Below, piece after piece: positions 31,108 to 38,579 of a DNA stretch of 64,000 nt. The number at the start of each line of letters is the position of its first letter. Positions within the stretch are counted from its first letter, which is position 1. The position numbers were made by a program, and so were the translations under genes. Source of the DNA: Wenzhouxiangella sediminis (GTDB lineage Bacteria; Pseudomonadota; Gammaproteobacteria; Xanthomonadales; Wenzhouxiangellaceae); the NCBI RefSeq assembly GCF_003410055.1, contig NZ_QUZK01000003.1, positions 1 to 64,000 of the forward strand, in the 5' to 3' direction. The notes beneath the pieces were generated by a model. It had not been told where the DNA came from. It saw only the letters and a list, made by a program, of their open reading frames with translations, and searched no databases.

Positions 31108-31760
31108 GATGTTGCCTCCAGAGTGCGTCGGGCACTTTCAGGGATTCGGTGGTCGAGACTGCCGCGCAGGCCGGCTGCGGCGAACTGCACCAGCTCGGCG
31201 GCAATGATGCGGGTGTCCTTCAGGGCCGATTCGGCCATGGTCAGCGTCAAGGCGCCGACAATGAAATCGAGCTGGTGCCTGAGGCGAGTGCGATCGGCGC
31301 CCGGCAGGGCGGCGGACACGGCGTCCGCGAAGCGCCGCATGACGTGCGCGTATTCCTGGCGCATGGCCTCGTGGAGCGCCGTGTCCCGGTCGGCGAAGGC
31401 GCGCAGCAGCAGCTGCATGAAGCGTTGTCCTTCGGCGTCCCCGCCGCGGGTGAATTCCAGGGCCGGTTCCACGAAGGCGTCGAGCACGGCTTCCAGGTCG
31501 GCCCGGCTGTCGTCTTCCTCGATGGCGTCCAGCCGCTCCAGCCGGGCGGCGTTGAGGGCATCCAGGCGGCGCCGAAAGATGGCGCGGATCAGTTCCTGCT
31601 TGGACCCGAAGTAGTAGTTGACCGCGGCCAGATTGGCCTCGGCCGCCTGGGTGATCTGCCTGAGCGTCGTCAGGTGGAAGCCCTGGTCGGCGAACAGGCC
31701 CTCGGCGGCGTCGAGAATGCGATCACGGGTCGAAACGGACAATTGAAACGCTCGATTCAA
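31104..31760 (-). CDS. TetR-family regulator, PsrA-like, of the fad cluster
   Basis: A 218-residue repressor with an N-terminal TetR helix-turn-helix (RILDAAEGLFADQGFHLTTL, AANLAAVNYYFGSKQELI) and a helical ligand domain, probably for long-chain acyl-CoA or fatty acid as in PsrA. It is the first gene of the fadE-fadB-fadA series. The start codon is uncertain: no ATG is in frame, and TTG at 31760 or TTG at 31742 (212 residues) are the options. A PsrA-type dyad covers this region, implying autoregulation. Confidence 0.85.
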   Translation of the reverse strand: MNRAFQLSVSTRDRILDAAEGLFADQGFHLTTLRQITQAAEANLAAVNYYFGSKQELIRAIFRRRLDALNAARLERLDAIEEDDSRADLEAVLDAFVEPALEFTRGGDAEGQRFMQLLLRAFADRDTALHEAMRQEYAHVMRRFADAVSAALPGADRTRLRHQLDFIVGALTLTMAESALKDTRIIAAELVQFAAAGLRGSLDHRIPESARRTLEATS

Positions 31761-31773
31761 ACAACCGTTTCAA
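31743..31773 (-). promoter_or_regulatory. PsrA-type operator at the start of the TetR gene
   Basis: CAAACAACCGTTTC (31758-31771) fits the published PsrA form (G/C)AAAC-N2-4-GTTT(G/C). It is embedded in a wider dyad TTGAAACG-N15-CGTTTCAA (31743-31773). It coincides with the two possible start codons. Confidence 0.6.
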
Positions 31774-31812
31774 TCCTACTCCGCGCGAGTCGTGGCTGCA
31801 AGGGGGCAGGAG

Positions 31813-32340
31813 TCAGCCGCCGCATTCGGCGGGATCGACTTCGCGGGTCGCGCGGACTCGGCCGGGATTGGAGACGATCACCGCTCGGGCCGCTTCGGGG
31901 TTGCCCCTTGAGCAGATCCGGATGGTCAGGTTCGTGCCGTAGGCCATTCCGCTGTCCTTGAAGCGGACCCGGTGGCGTCCGCCCGAATGCATGACGTGCT
32001 CCGGCATGGCCTGTACCACCCGCAACACATCCCCGCCTTCCGCCGGCTGACCCGCTTTTTCAGGATCGAGGTAGACGATCCAGCCCTGTTCCCAGCGGTT
32101 GCCGCCCGTGCAGGTTCGGCCGTCGCGGCTCGGACATGCGGCTACGAGGGTGCCGCGGGTGATGGCCTGGCCGCGCGCGAACTGCAGGTGACCGACCAGC
32201 CGGTTGGCCGTGGCCGTCAGCTGTTGCTGCTCGATGAATCGGCCGAAGGCCGGAACGGCGAGAGTCAGGATGACCGCGAGAAGCGAGATGGCGATCATCA
32301 GCTCGATGATGGTGAAACCGGAACAGTCGCGCTTGGACAC
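31813..32340 (-). CDS. Type IV minor pseudopilin, FimT/GspH family
   Basis: A 175-residue prepilin with a short basic leader and the cleavage motif G-FTIIELM at about 8-14, the methylatable Phe and Glu5, and an N-terminal hydrophobic helix. The C-terminal GspH domain carries Cys in AACPSRDG and CTGGNRW, RICSRGN and the final ECGG, which likely form two disulfides. FimT-type minor pilins can bind DNA in Xanthomonadales. The start is a GTG at 32340 with AAGGAGG placed ideally upstream. It is an orphan, with no other pilus genes nearby. Confidence 0.88.
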   Translation of the reverse strand: MSKRDCSGFTIIELMIAISLLAVILTLAVPAFGRFIEQQQLTATANRLVGHLQFARGQAITRGTLVAACPSRDGRTCTGGNRWEQGWIVYLDPEKAGQPAEGGDVLRVVQAMPEHVMHSGGRHRVRFKDSGMAYGTNLTIRICSRGNPEAARAVIVSNPGRVRATREVDPAECGG

Positions 32341-32488
32341 GGGAGCCTCCTTGGTGGTTTTCGAGTGGAGGCCTCCAGCATCGCCCGCGACCGGCGTTGG
32401 CATCATCCGGCCGATTACGGGAAGTCGTGTAGGAAAAAAGCGCGCGGCATCGTGGGACCGGCGCTCGTGGAGAGCGGTTGGGTGTTGC

Positions 32489-33169
32489 CTAATCCTCTCC
32501 GCCCAGTCGCGCCTCGAGCTCGGCCACCCGCTCTTCGAGCGCTTCGAGGCGCGCGACTAGATCCGGGTCGGGGCCTGCTCGTGACGGCTCGGGAGCGGCT
32601 GGCTCCGGAGCCAGCTCGGCTTCGAGGTCGACCGGGCCGCAGAGCAGGTGCATGTAGCGATCCTCGCGCTGGCCGGGGCGTCGCGGCAGCCGGACCACCA
32701 TGGCGGGTTGCTTCTGCGCCAGGCGCTCCAGCGCGAACTGGACGTCGTCGGCGTCGTCGAAGCGGTGGAGCCGCTCTGTTCGCGTCAGCAGTTCGTTGAT
32801 CGTTTGCCCGCCGCGCAGCATCAGCAGGGCCAGGACGGCGAGCTGGCCCTCGGTCAGTTCCAGACCTTTTTCGGCCGTGTGCCGGTAGCGTTCGGCTCGC
32901 GACGAGAACTGGTGCCGCACCAGGCCCTTGCGCTCGAGCTCGCGCAGGGCCTGGCCGACGCGGCCCGGTTCGAGTTTCATGACCGGGTCTCGGCTGGTCT
33001 TCTGGTTGCAGGCCGTGACGGTGGCGTTGAGCGTCAGCGGATAGGCGTCCGGGGTGGTTGCCTCCTTCTCCACCAGGCAGCCCAGCACGCGCGCTTCCAC
33101 GGCGCTGAGGCGGATGCCCCCGCTGTCTTCGGGTTCCTGATCCCCGCTGTTCGTGGGTTCGTCGCTCAT
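32489..33169 (-). CDS. yceH: YceH/DUF480 family winged-helix protein
   Basis: A 226-residue protein of the conserved YceH family: LSAVEARVLGCLVEKEATTPDAYPLTLNA is cut here to its key parts, LGCLVEKE and TPDAYPLTLN, followed by ACNQKTSRDPV. It has two winged-helix repeats and a C-terminal coiled coil (DLVARLEALEERVAELEARL). The function is not established. The ATG at 33169 is preferred over a TTG at 33190, which would overlap the aminotransferase end. Confidence 0.88.
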   Translation of the reverse strand: MSDEPTNSGDQEPEDSGGIRLSAVEARVLGCLVEKEATTPDAYPLTLNATVTACNQKTSRDPVMKLEPGRVGQALRELERKGLVRHQFSSRAERYRHTAEKGLELTEGQLAVLALLMLRGGQTINELLTRTERLHRFDDADDVQFALERLAQKQPAMVVRLPRRPGQREDRYMHLLCGPVDLEAELAPEPAAPEPSRAGPDPDLVARLEALEERVAELEARLGGED

Positions 33170-33186
33170 GGCCGTGTACTCGCTGC

Positions 33187-34365
33187 TCAAAGTGAGTTGC
33201 CGATCCGTTCGACCGCCGTCTTGAGGGTATCGAGACCGCAGGCGAAGGACAGTCGCAGGTGACCGGCGGTACCGAAGGCGGTGCCGGGCACCGAGGCGAC
33301 CAGGGCCTTCTCGAGCAGGTGTTCGGCCAGCTCGATGTCGTCGCTCAAGCCCAGTTTCTCGATCGCACCGCTGAAATCGGCGAAAGCGTAGAAGGCGCCT
33401 TCACCCGGCTCGCAGCTGACGCCCGGCAGTTCGTTCAATGCCGGAACCAGCCAGTCGTGGCGCTCCTTGAAGGCCTTGCACATCTCGCCCACGCAGGCCT
33501 GGTCGCCGTTGAGGGCGGCCACCGCGGCGGCCTGGCTGACCGAGCTGGGGTTGGAAGTGCTCTGGCCCTGGATCTTCTTCATTTCCTTGATGATCTCGGC
33601 CGGGCCGGCGGTGTAGCCGATGCGCCAGCCGGTCATTGCGTACGCCTTGCTGACGCCGTTGACCACCAGGGTGCGGTCCTGTAGGGCGGGCACCACTTGC
33701 GCGAGCGTGGAGAACGGCTCGTCGGCCCACCAGATGTGCTCGTAGATGTCGTCGGTGCAGATGACGATCTTGGGATACTCGAGCAGCACTTCGCCGATGG
33801 CGGCCAGCTGTTCGCGGGTGTAGGCGCGGCCGCTGGGGTTGCTCGGCGAGTTGAGGATCAGCAGGCGGGTCTGGTCGGTGATCGAGGCTTGGAGCTGCGA
33901 AGGCGTGACCAGATAGTTGTTCTTGGCCGAAGTGTTGAGGATCACCGGTGCGCCGCCGGCCAGCCGGGCCATGTCGGGGTAGGACACCCAGTACGGCGCG
34001 GGAATCAGCACCTCGTCGCCTTCGCCGATCAGCGCCTGCATCAGGTTGTAGAGGCTCTGCTTGGCGCCGGTGGAGGCGAGGATCTGGTTGGGTTCGTAGC
34101 TGAGTTCGTTGTCGCGCTGGAACTTCGAGATCACGGCCTGCTTGAGCTCCGGGGTGCCGTCGACCGGCGTGTACCGGGTCTGGCCGGCTTCGATGGCCTC
34201 GGCCGCCGCTTTCCTGATGTGGGCCGGCGTGTCGAAGTCGGGTTCGCCCATGCTCAGCGAGATGACGTCCTTGCCGGCGGCCTTGAGTTCGCCGGCCTTG
34301 GCCGCCATGGCAATGGTGGCGGAAGGCTTGACCTGGCTGACGCGCGATGCAAATCGAAAAGTCAC
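33187..34365 (-). CDS. aspC: Aspartate aminotransferase (class I, subgroup Ib)
   Basis: A 392-residue PLP enzyme exchanging amino groups between aspartate and 2-oxoglutarate. The short Ib type is shown by SLSMGEPDFDTP near the N-terminus. The PLP lysine is in VNGVSKAYAMTGWRIGY, and Arg386-type substrate binding is in LRLSFACG. Some Ib enzymes also use prephenate, so a second role in phenylalanine synthesis is possible. It is divergent from uvrB by about 100 bp. Confidence 0.92.
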   Translation of the reverse strand: MTFRFASRVSQVKPSATIAMAAKAGELKAAGKDVISLSMGEPDFDTPAHIRKAAAEAIEAGQTRYTPVDGTPELKQAVISKFQRDNELSYEPNQILASTGAKQSLYNLMQALIGEGDEVLIPAPYWVSYPDMARLAGGAPVILNTSAKNNYLVTPSQLQASITDQTRLLILNSPSNPSGRAYTREQLAAIGEVLLEYPKIVICTDDIYEHIWWADEPFSTLAQVVPALQDRTLVVNGVSKAYAMTGWRIGYTAGPAEIIKEMKKIQGQSTSNPSSVSQAAAVAALNGDQACVGEMCKAFKERHDWLVPALNELPGVSCEPGEGAFYAFADFSGAIEKLGLSDDIELAEHLLEKALVASVPGTAFGTAGHLRLSFACGLDTLKTAVERIGNSL

Positions 34366-34427
34366 GATAGAACTCCCTACTGGATTCGGGTTTTGCGGCC
34401 GGTCACGGCCACGAACGAGGTCATGAT

Positions 34428-34433
34428 TATAAT
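34428..34433 (+). promoter_or_regulatory. Consensus -10 box upstream of uvrB
   Basis: A perfect TATAAT lies 34 bp before the uvrB start. No good -35 hexamer is found at 16-18 bp. No SOS box (CTG-N10-CAG) is evident in this gap, unlike upstream of lexA. Confidence 0.45.
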
Positions 34434-34466
34434 CGCCCCAGCAATGTTGATGAGTGATTCAGGACA

Positions 34467-36485
34467 ATGACCAGGCGTTTCCGCATGGCGTCGAGCTATC
34501 AGCCCGCCGGCGACCAGCCGACTGCGATCGACGCCCTGGTCAAGGGGCTCGGCGCGGGCGAGTCGCACCAGACCCTGCTCGGGGTGACCGGGTCGGGCAA
34601 GACCTTCACCATGGCCAACGTGATCGAGCGCGTGCAGCGCCCGGCCCTGGTGATGGCGCCCAACAAGACCCTGGCCGCGCAGCTCTACGGCGAGTTCAAG
34701 GCGTTTTTCCCGGACAACGCCGTCGAGTACTTCGTCAGCTACTACGACTACTACCAACCCGAGGCCTACGTGCCCTCGTCGGACACCTTCATCGAGAAGG
34801 ACGCCTCGATCAACGAACACATCGAGCAGATGCGCCTGTCGGCAACCAAGGCGCTGCTCGAGCGCCCCGACTCGCTGATCGTCGCCACCGTCTCGTCGAT
34901 CTACGGCCTGGGCGATCCCAGTTCCTTCCTGAAGATGACCCTGCCGCTGAAGGTGGGCGAGCGCATGTCGCAGCGCGAGATCCTGCGCCGCCTGGCCGAG
35001 ATGCAGTACTCGCGCAACGATTTCGAATTGCGCCGCGGCACCTACCGGGTGCGCGGCGAGGTCATCGACATGTTCCCGGGCGATTCGGAAATGGAGGCCG
35101 TTCGCGTCGAACTTTTCGACGACGAGATCGAGCGCATCAGCTTCTTCGATCCGCTCACCGGCGAGGTGCACGAGAAGGCCGACGAGCTGACCATCTTTCC
35201 CAAGACGCACTACGTCACGCCCCGACAGGTGGTGCTCGACGCCGTCGAGGCGATCAAGGCCGAACTCAAGGAACGCCTGGAGCAGCTGGAGCGGGCCGGC
35301 AAGTTGCTCGAGGCGCAGCGCCTGAAGCAGCGCACCGAGTTCGACATCGAGATGATGCTGGAGCTCGGCTACTGCCAGGGCATCGAGAACTACTCGCGTC
35401 ACCTCACCGGCCGGCAACCCGGCGACCCGCCGCCGACCCTTTTCGATTACCTGCCCAAGGATTCGATCCTGATCGTCGACGAGTCGCACGTGACCATTCC
35501 GCAGATCGGCGGCATGTACCGCGGCGACCGGGCGAGGAAGGAAACGCTGGTCGATTACGGTTTCCGCCTGCCCTCGGCGATGGACAACCGGCCGCTCACT
35601 TTCGAGGAATTCGAGGAACGCGCCCCGCAGATGGTGCTCGTCTCGGCCACGCCCCGGCAGTGGGAGTTCGATCATTCGAAGACCGTGGCCGAGCAGGTCG
35701 TGCGGCCGACCGGCCTGGTCGATCCCGAGGTCGAGGTGCGGCCGGTCGGCAGCCAGGTCGACGACCTGCTGTCCGAGATCCGCGACCGCGTCGGGCAGGG
35801 CGATCGCGTGCTGGTGACCACCCTGACCAAGCGCATGGCCGAAAATCTCACCGAGTACCTGGCCGAGCACGACGTCCGCGTGCGCTACCTGCATTCGGAC
35901 ATCGACACGGTCGAGCGCGTCGAGATCATCCGCGATCTCCGGCTGGGCGCTTTCGACGTCCTGGTGGGGATCAATCTGCTGCGCGAAGGCCTGGACATGC
36001 CCGAAGTCTCGCTGGTGGCCATCCTCGACGCCGACAAGGAAGGTTTCCTGCGCTCGGAGGGCTCGCTGATCCAGACCATCGGTCGTGCGGCCCGCAACGA
36101 ACGCGGCAAGGCCATCCTCTATGCCGACAAGGTCACCGATTCGATGAAGCGCGCCATCGAGGAAACCGAACGCCGGCGGGCCAAGCAGATCGCCTACAAC
36201 GAAGAACACGGGATCACGCCGCAGACCATCCGCAAGAACATCGCCGACATCATGGCCGACGCCCAGCACATGCCGGGCAAGAATAAGCCGGCGCGCAGGG
36301 TCGCCGAGGAACGCGAGTCCGAATACGTCGTCGAGCCGGTCTCTCCCGAAGACGCGGCGAAGGAGATCTCGAAGCTCGAGAAGGAAATGTTCAAGGCGGC
36401 CGAGGATCTCGAGTTCGAAAAGGCGGCCGAGATCCGCGACCGGATCCACCAGATTCGCGAGCAGGGTTTCAAGGTCGCGACCTGA
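34467..36485 (+). CDS. uvrB: Excinuclease ABC subunit B
   Basis: A 672-residue nucleotide-excision-repair helicase. Walker A is [14 protein letters not shown]; the damage-probing beta-hairpin is [20 protein letters not shown]; helicase motifs include DESHVT and QTIGRAARN. The C-terminal UVR domain ([19 protein letters not shown]) contacts UvrC. It is complete and standard in length. The ATG at 34467 has AGGA just upstream; a second in-frame ATG six codons later is possible. Confidence 0.97.
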   Translation: MTRRFRMASSYQPAGDQPTAIDALVKGLGAGESHQTLLGVTGSGKTFTMANVIERVQRPALVMAPNKTLAAQLYGEFKAFFPDNAVEYFVSYYDYYQPEAYVPSSDTFIEKDASINEHIEQMRLSATKALLERPDSLIVATVSSIYGLGDPSSFLKMTLPLKVGERMSQREILRRLAEMQYSRNDFELRRGTYRVRGEVIDMFPGDSEMEAVRVELFDDEIERISFFDPLTGEVHEKADELTIFPKTHYVTPRQVVLDAVEAIKAELKERLEQLERAGKLLEAQRLKQRTEFDIEMMLELGYCQGIENYSRHLTGRQPGDPPPTLFDYLPKDSILIVDESHVTIPQIGGMYRGDRARKETLVDYGFRLPSAMDNRPLTFEEFEERAPQMVLVSATPRQWEFDHSKTVAEQVVRPTGLVDPEVEVRPVGSQVDDLLSEIRDRVGQGDRVLVTTLTKRMAENLTEYLAEHDVRVRYLHSDIDTVERVEIIRDLRLGAFDVLVGINLLREGLDMPEVSLVAILDADKEGFLRSEGSLIQTIGRAARNERGKAILYADKVTDSMKRAIEETERRRAKQIAYNEEHGITPQTIRKNIADIMADAQHMPGKNKPARRVAEERESEYVVEPVSPEDAAKEISKLEKEMFKAAEDLEFEKAAEIRDRIHQIREQGFKVAT

Positions 36486-36528
36486 GGGCCCGGCGCGCAT
36501 CGCAAAGCAGTCAGGGAGGCTGGTCGAA

Positions 36529-37248
36529 ATGCCTGAATGGATCGCGGTGCTCCTGATCGCCGCCGGGGCGGGTGTAAGCGTCCCGGTCGGCGCGGCCCTG
36601 GCGTCGGCCGAACGCATTCGGCCCGATTGGCTGGAGGCCGAGCTGCGTCATTCCATCATCGCCTTCGGCGGCGGTGCCCTGCTGTCGGCGGTCGCCCTTG
36701 TCCTCGTGCCCAACGGCATGGAAGGTCTTCCCCTGTCCGCCTCCGCCGGCTGGTTTGTCCTCGGCGGGTTGTGTTTTTTCGGGCTCGATTGGTGGCTTGC
36801 GCGCAAGGCCACGTCCGCCAGCCAGCTCGCCGCGATGCTGGCCGACTTTCTGCCGGAGGCCATGGCGCTGGGGGCGGTGTTTGCCAGTGGATCGAATACT
36901 GCCGTGCTACTGGCTGTTCTCATCGCGCTCCAAAATGTGCCGGAGGCTTTCAACGCCTATCGGGAAATCGAGGCCAAGACGCATGCGACATCCTCCAGGA
37001 TCCTGGTCGCCTTCAGCGCTATCGGTCTGTTGGGGCCGGCGGCCGCCCTGGCTGGTTTCTTCCTGCTGGTCGACGCGCAGGCGATCGTTGCCTCCATCAT
37101 GCTCTTCGCATCCGGCGGCATCCTCTACCTCGTTTTCCAGGACATCGCACCGCAGGCGCGCCTCGAGCGGCATTGGGCGCCGCCCCTGGGCGCGGTCGCC
37201 GGCTTCCTGATGGGCATGATCGGGCACGGGATCATCGGCGGTGCCTGA
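36529..37248 (+). CDS. ZIP-family metal transporter-like membrane protein
   Basis: A 239-residue protein with about eight membrane helices. The ZIP signature appears as DFLPEAMALGAVFA and ALQNVPEAFNAYREI, where canonical ZIPs have HNxPEG and HExPHE. The first His is replaced by Gln here (LQNVPEA), so metal selectivity may differ or be lost. It begins 43 bp after uvrB in the same direction and may be co-transcribed, without an obvious functional link. Confidence 0.75.
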   Translation: MPEWIAVLLIAAGAGVSVPVGAALASAERIRPDWLEAELRHSIIAFGGGALLSAVALVLVPNGMEGLPLSASAGWFVLGGLCFFGLDWWLARKATSASQLAAMLADFLPEAMALGAVFASGSNTAVLLAVLIALQNVPEAFNAYREIEAKTHATSSRILVAFSAIGLLGPAAALAGFFLLVDAQAIVASIMLFASGGILYLVFQDIAPQARLERHWAPPLGAVAGFLMGMIGHGIIGGA

Positions 37249-37399
37249 AGGGGCTGATGCCCAAGGGTGTCGAATCGAACGGCCGTCCACCGTGCTGCGT
37301 CGTAGCACTCGTTGCTCAGTCGAGAGGGTCAGGGGCTTGATCTCGACGCTACAGGGCATCAATAGAGTGGAATGAGAACAGCCTGAAAAGGAGGAGAGA

Positions 37400-37921
37400 A
37401 TGAGTTTCAACGACAAGCACGTCGCCATCCTGGCCGAAGACGAGTACCAGGAGCTCGAGCTGCACTACCCGCGGCTGCGCCTGATGGAGGCCGGTGCCCG
37501 CGTCTCGGTGATCGGTGCCGGCAAGGATGTCTATCACAGCGGCAAGGGCTATGCGGTGGCGGTGGACGAGAACGTGGACGATGTCCGTGCCGAAGATTTC
37601 GACGCAGTCGTGATTCCGGGCGGCATGGCGCCGGACAAGATGCGTCGGCATCAGTCGATGGTCGAGTTCGTACGCGAGTTGAACGAAGCCGGAAAGCCGG
37701 TTGCCTGGATCTGCCATGCGGGATGGATGGCGGTTTCTGCCGACATTGTCCGCGGCCGGCGAGTCACGTCTTTTGCATCCATCCGCGACGACATGGTCAA
37801 TGCCGGCGCCGAATGGGTCGACGAGGAAGTGGTGGTCGACGGCAACCTGATCAGTAGCCGCGTGCCCGGCGACCTGCCCGCTTTCTGCCGGGCCATTCTC
37901 GCCGCCCTCGGGGCCGATTGA
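37400..37921 (+). CDS. DJ-1/PfpI-family protein (YhbO-like)
   Basis: A 173-residue class I glutamine-amidotransferase-like protein with the nucleophile elbow WICHAGWMA (Cys at about 111) and the conserved Glu in LAEDEYQELE. PfpI/YhbO members act as protein or nucleotide deglycases or general stress proteins. AAAGGAGGAGAGA before the ATG is a very strong ribosome site. Family E elements follow the stop immediately. Confidence 0.9.
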   Translation: MSFNDKHVAILAEDEYQELELHYPRLRLMEAGARVSVIGAGKDVYHSGKGYAVAVDENVDDVRAEDFDAVVIPGGMAPDKMRRHQSMVEFVRELNEAGKPVAWICHAGWMAVSADIVRGRRVTSFASIRDDMVNAGAEWVDEEVVVDGNLISSRVPGDLPAFCRAILAALGAD

Positions 37922-37924
37922 CCG

Positions 37925-37996
37925 GTTCGAGCACGCGCTTCAAGGCACTGCGCTGCCAGACGCCGTCAGGCGCTCGCGCAGTACCTCAGAATTGCG
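37925..37996 (+). repeat. Family E element, partial tandem copy
   Basis: This starts with a GAGCACGCGCTT block also found in copy 1. It then carries GACGCCGTCAGGCGCTCGCG and GCAGTA, identical to the end of copy 2 (38100-38124), so the end of the element is tandemly duplicated. Its 5' arm and most of the interior are missing. Confidence 0.65.
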
Positions 37997-38142
37997 AGGA
38001 AGCCGCCGGAGAGCGTCGCGAGCGAGTGGCTGACGGTGGCCGACGGAGCGCAGGAACCGCAGTGTATGTAGATATACATGAGGATTTCGAGCACCGCCGG
38101 ACGCCGTCAGGCGCTCGCGCAGTAGCTCTCCGGCGGCTTCCT
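37997..38142 (+). repeat. Family E structured element, copy 2 (with covarying arms)
   Basis: The arms at 37997-38014 (AGGAAGCCGCCGGAGAGC) and 38125-38142 are perfect 18 bp inverted repeats. The interior shares with copy 1 the 33 bp block (38030-38062), the TGTAT/ATACA hairpin (38063-38078) and the terminal GACGCCGTCAG block. Aligned without gaps, the arms differ from copy 1 at five positions, each matched by a complementary change on the other arm. The right arm overlaps the stop codon of the lipoprotein gene. Confidence 0.8.
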
Positions 38143-38461
38143 AGCGGCTGCGGCAGCGGTAGATGACAAACCGCTGTTCCCCGTCTCGCGCCGGGCCGTC
38201 GGCGACGATCGTGTCTCCGTTCATGTCCCAGGCGCTGTTGCGCGCCAGGTCGGCGAGCTCGGCGGCCACCTTGTCGGGGTCGCGCTCGACCCCGGCAACG
38301 CGACTCTTGACCGACGTGGTGGTCGTGCCCAGCCGCTCGCAATTCAGTACGTGAGAGGGTTCCACGAGCCGCACGCCCTCGGCGCCCCGTTCGAGTTCGA
38401 CCCAGGTGCAGCTCGACAGAATGAGCGCGGCGGTGACGGCGGCCGGTACGTGAATCTTCAT
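38141..38461 (-). CDS. DUF4156 lipoprotein
   Basis: A 106-residue lipoprotein with the lipobox ILSSC at about 14-18. The body has the DUF4156 pattern: VRLVEPSHVLNCERLG, ELADLARNSAWDMNGDTIV and a final FVIYRC. The two non-lipid Cys (in LNCERLG and YRCRS) probably form a disulfide. The function is unknown. Its stop codon lies in the arm of a family E element. Confidence 0.82.
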   Translation of the reverse strand: MKIHVPAAVTAALILSSCTWVELERGAEGVRLVEPSHVLNCERLGTTTTSVKSRVAGVERDPDKVAAELADLARNSAWDMNGDTIVADGPARDGEQRFVIYRCRSR

Positions 38462-38535
38462 CTGCTGTGTGTTCGTTTCTGCTGACGGTGGATGTCACGA
38501 TAGGCGGGTGCGGGGCAGGCGTCAATGTCGGCCGG

Positions 38536-38575
38536 GCGGGGCGGGCGACCGGGCCGCGACCGGAGCCCGCCCCGC
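38536..38575 (-). terminator. GC-rich hairpin after the iron-type TonB receptor
   Basis: GCGGGGCGGGC pairs perfectly with GCCCGCCCCGC, with a nested inner stem, 5 bp past the receptor stop codon. There is no T run, so it may act through Rho or as mRNA protection rather than as a classical terminator. Confidence 0.6.
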
Positions 38576-38579
38576 GGGA

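Noticed and set aside
34366-34466. SOS box upstream of uvrB
   Set aside because: No CTG-N10-CAG match was found in the gap; only a -10 box is clear. uvrB may not be under LexA here.
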